From M3007 sp046299435 (GTDB lineage: Bacteria > Bacteroidota > Bacteroidia > Chitinophagales > Saprospiraceae), in NCBI GenBank assembly GCA_046299435.1, contig JBKBIC010000283.1, positions 1 through 5,613 of the forward strand: a stretch of DNA of 5,613 nucleotides, given 5' to 3'. Below, one piece after another: positions 4,869 through 5,613 of this stretch. A program made the position numbers and the translations under genes. Below the pieces are notes generated by a model. That model was not told the origin of the DNA and ran no database searches. It worked only from the letters and a program-made list of their open reading frames with translations. Numbering within the stretch: position 1 is the stretch's first letter; each line of letters opens with the position of its first letter.

Positions 4869-5258
4869 TTAGAGTGAAAAAGGGTTGATGCAAATAAGGC
4901 CGGGGATGCGCCTGAAATCGGCCTCGTTGCGAGAAATAAGCGTCAAATTTTGGGCGAGGGCGGTGGCCGCAATGATGGCATCGCCGAGTTTGGCCTTCGT
5001 GGATTTACGGATTTCAATGGCTTTTTCGGCGATTTCGTCGGTCAATCCAATGATGTTGGATTCCTCCACGAAGATTCGCGCATTGTGCTCTTCGCCCGTG
5101 TTGGGGAATTGCCATCCGAGTAATTCGATTTTGGACACGACCGAGAGATTGTTTTCGATGTCCAATATCGGCTTCAAAAAAGCAGCGGCGTTCGTGGGCA
5201 AAACGCCGTTCAGCAGATATACGGCAATGTTCGTGTCTACCAAGTATCGCGTTCCCAT
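4869..5258 (-). CDS. vapC: PIN-domain ribonuclease toxin, VapC type
   Basis: A 129-residue PIN-domain protein, the toxin half of a type II toxin-antitoxin module; VapC toxins are Mg2+-dependent RNases that cut tRNA, rRNA or mRNA. The acidic quartet is visible: D8 in YLVDTNI, E45 in SKIELLGW, D93 in KLGDAIIAATA, and D114 in SRNEADFRRIPGL. Length and motif order are those of the family, so it should be catalytically competent. Its first 22 bases overlap the end of the antitoxin-like gene in another frame, the usual arrangement for translational coupling. The target RNA cannot be told from the sequence. The C-terminus (ICINPFSL) is close to the family's usual end. Only a T-rich run after the stop codon, without a hairpin, could act as a terminator. 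Confidence 0.92.
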   Translation of the reverse strand: MGTRYLVDTNIAVYLLNGVLPTNAAAFLKPILDIENNLSVVSKIELLGWQFPNTGEEHNARIFVEESNIIGLTDEIAEKAIEIRKSTKAKLGDAIIAATALAQNLTLISRNEADFRRIPGLICINPFSL

Positions 5259-5479
5259 TCTTGTCGGAGTTTGAAGAGTTGTTGGTCAATTTCTTCGATA
5301 GTCATGCCCGATTTCAGGCTCCCATAGTGCCGGTCGAAGAACGATTTTGTTCCTTTTGGGCTGCCGGATGCGGTTGTTCCGGGCTGTTGGCCGAGGATTT
5401 TGGCAGATGACAGTTGTCGGACGTATTGCAAAAGCAGTTGGAACTCTGTGGGGTTTTTGACTTCGAGGAGAAGTTGCAT
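5237..5479 (-). CDS. Antitoxin-like partner of the VapC toxin
   Basis: An 80-residue protein directly upstream of the PIN toxin, overlapping it by 22 bases, which is the main reason to call it the antitoxin. Residues 1-24 (starting MQLLLEVKNPTEFQLLLQYV) could form a strand followed by an amphipathic helix. Residues 31-45 are a flexible, Gly/Ser/Thr-rich linker. The charged end 51-78, with YGSLKSGMTIEEIDQQL and LRQEWERD, resembles the toxin-wrapping tails of Bacteroidota antitoxins. I see no clear AbrB or ribbon-helix-helix motif, so the family is not assigned. The Met at 5479 is chosen because a -7 promoter element lies 21-28 bases upstream of it and because residues before it, read through to the window edge, look non-coding. 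Autoregulation through the inverted repeat at 5509-5537 is plausible. Confidence 0.72.
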   Translation of the reverse strand: MQLLLEVKNPTEFQLLLQYVRQLSSAKILGQQPGTTASGSPKGTKSFFDRHYGSLKSGMTIEEIDQQLFKLRQEWERDTW

Positions 5480-5499
5480 GGCCGAGAATTTTTGAAAGA

Positions 5500-5507
5500 C
5501 AAATCTA
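5500..5507 (-). promoter_or_regulatory. Candidate -7 element of the toxin-antitoxin pair
   Basis: The minus strand reads TAGATTTG, identical to the -7 element of the ars promoter, ending 21 bases before the antitoxin start codon. No TTG is found at the usual -33 distance. An imperfect inverted repeat occupies that place instead. Confidence 0.55.
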
Positions 5508-5508
5508 C

Positions 5509-5537
5509 CCAGTCCGGCCCAAAAACCGCCCGACTGG
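5509..5537. promoter_or_regulatory. Possible autoregulatory operator of the toxin-antitoxin pair
   Basis: CCAGTC (5509-5514) and GACTGG (5532-5537) are inverted, with inner GGC/GCC (5516-5518, 5528-5530) separated by one mismatch and a central A5. It lies directly upstream of the -7 element, where VapBC-type complexes usually bind. Binding is inferred from symmetry and position. Confidence 0.4.
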
Positions 5538-5613
5538 CGGCGTGTAAATTTTTTCGGAAATTTTTCCCAAACGAATGCTCGCCACTTCCGCAAAGCCACA
5601 TACTTTCCCACCG

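Noticed and set aside
4786..4893. Longer start for the small membrane peptide at 4893
   Set aside because: It would overlap the end of the toxin gene and adds sequence without a coding character.
5480..5611. Upstream extension of the antitoxin to the window edge
   Set aside because: The added residues are rich in Trp, Phe, Lys and Arg without pattern, and the extension would run across the -7 element and the inverted repeat.

Overview
The window reads as chromosomal DNA from a Bacteroidota bacterium, perhaps of the Saprospiria type; this rank is inference. Three things point there. The largest gene ends in a type IX secretion (T9SS) sorting domain and carries a BACON-type domain. Good matches to the Bacteroidota -7 promoter element TAnnTTTG lie upstream of three transcription units. 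No start codon has a convincing Shine-Dalgarno sequence. Every gene I can support is on the minus strand, so the layout below runs from high to low coordinates.

5613-4869: a type II toxin-antitoxin pair, with a small antitoxin-like protein (5237-5479) overlapping a PIN-domain VapC toxin (4869-5258) by 22 bases. 4868-4476: a mostly non-coding stretch with a possible 36-residue membrane peptide (4675-4785), a 16-bp perfect inverted repeat, a GC-rich hairpin followed by T5 (a likely terminator), and the promoter/operator of the next operon.

4475-2151: an arsenic resistance operon, arsR - arsM - arsN2 - arsC. ArsR is the As(III)-sensing repressor. ArsC reduces arsenate to arsenite using a three-cysteine relay. 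ArsM methylates arsenite with S-adenosylmethionine. ArsN2 is an ars-associated GNAT acetyltransferase whose substrate is not settled. No arsenite permease (ArsB/Acr3) lies in the window, so this locus looks built for reduction and methylation, with efflux either encoded elsewhere or left to volatile products. The ArsR operator is an inverted repeat whose 8-bp spacer is exactly the -7 element TAGATTTG, so repressor binding should directly block the promoter.

2150-1: a 655-residue secreted M23 metallopeptidase (signal peptide, LytM-type catalytic domain, beta-sandwich, BACON, fibronectin III, T9SS C-terminal domain), with its own candidate promoter.

The most unusual content is between the genes. 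Four spacers hold inverted repeats, three of them built from 7-8 bp units: an octamer array of 9 units facing 4 units between arsM and arsN2, a 16-bp pair between arsR and arsM, and a 16-bp pair upstream of the ars terminator. The fourth is a 12-bp pair between arsC and the peptidase gene. The octamer family also fills the arsN2-arsC spacer, so arsN2 is flanked by it, and the start codons of arsN2 and arsC sit in almost identical repeat-derived contexts. A separate core, TTCCTCTTTTCA, occurs three times (20-31, 4692-4703, and inverted at 2038-2049), placing inverted copies on both sides of the peptidase gene.
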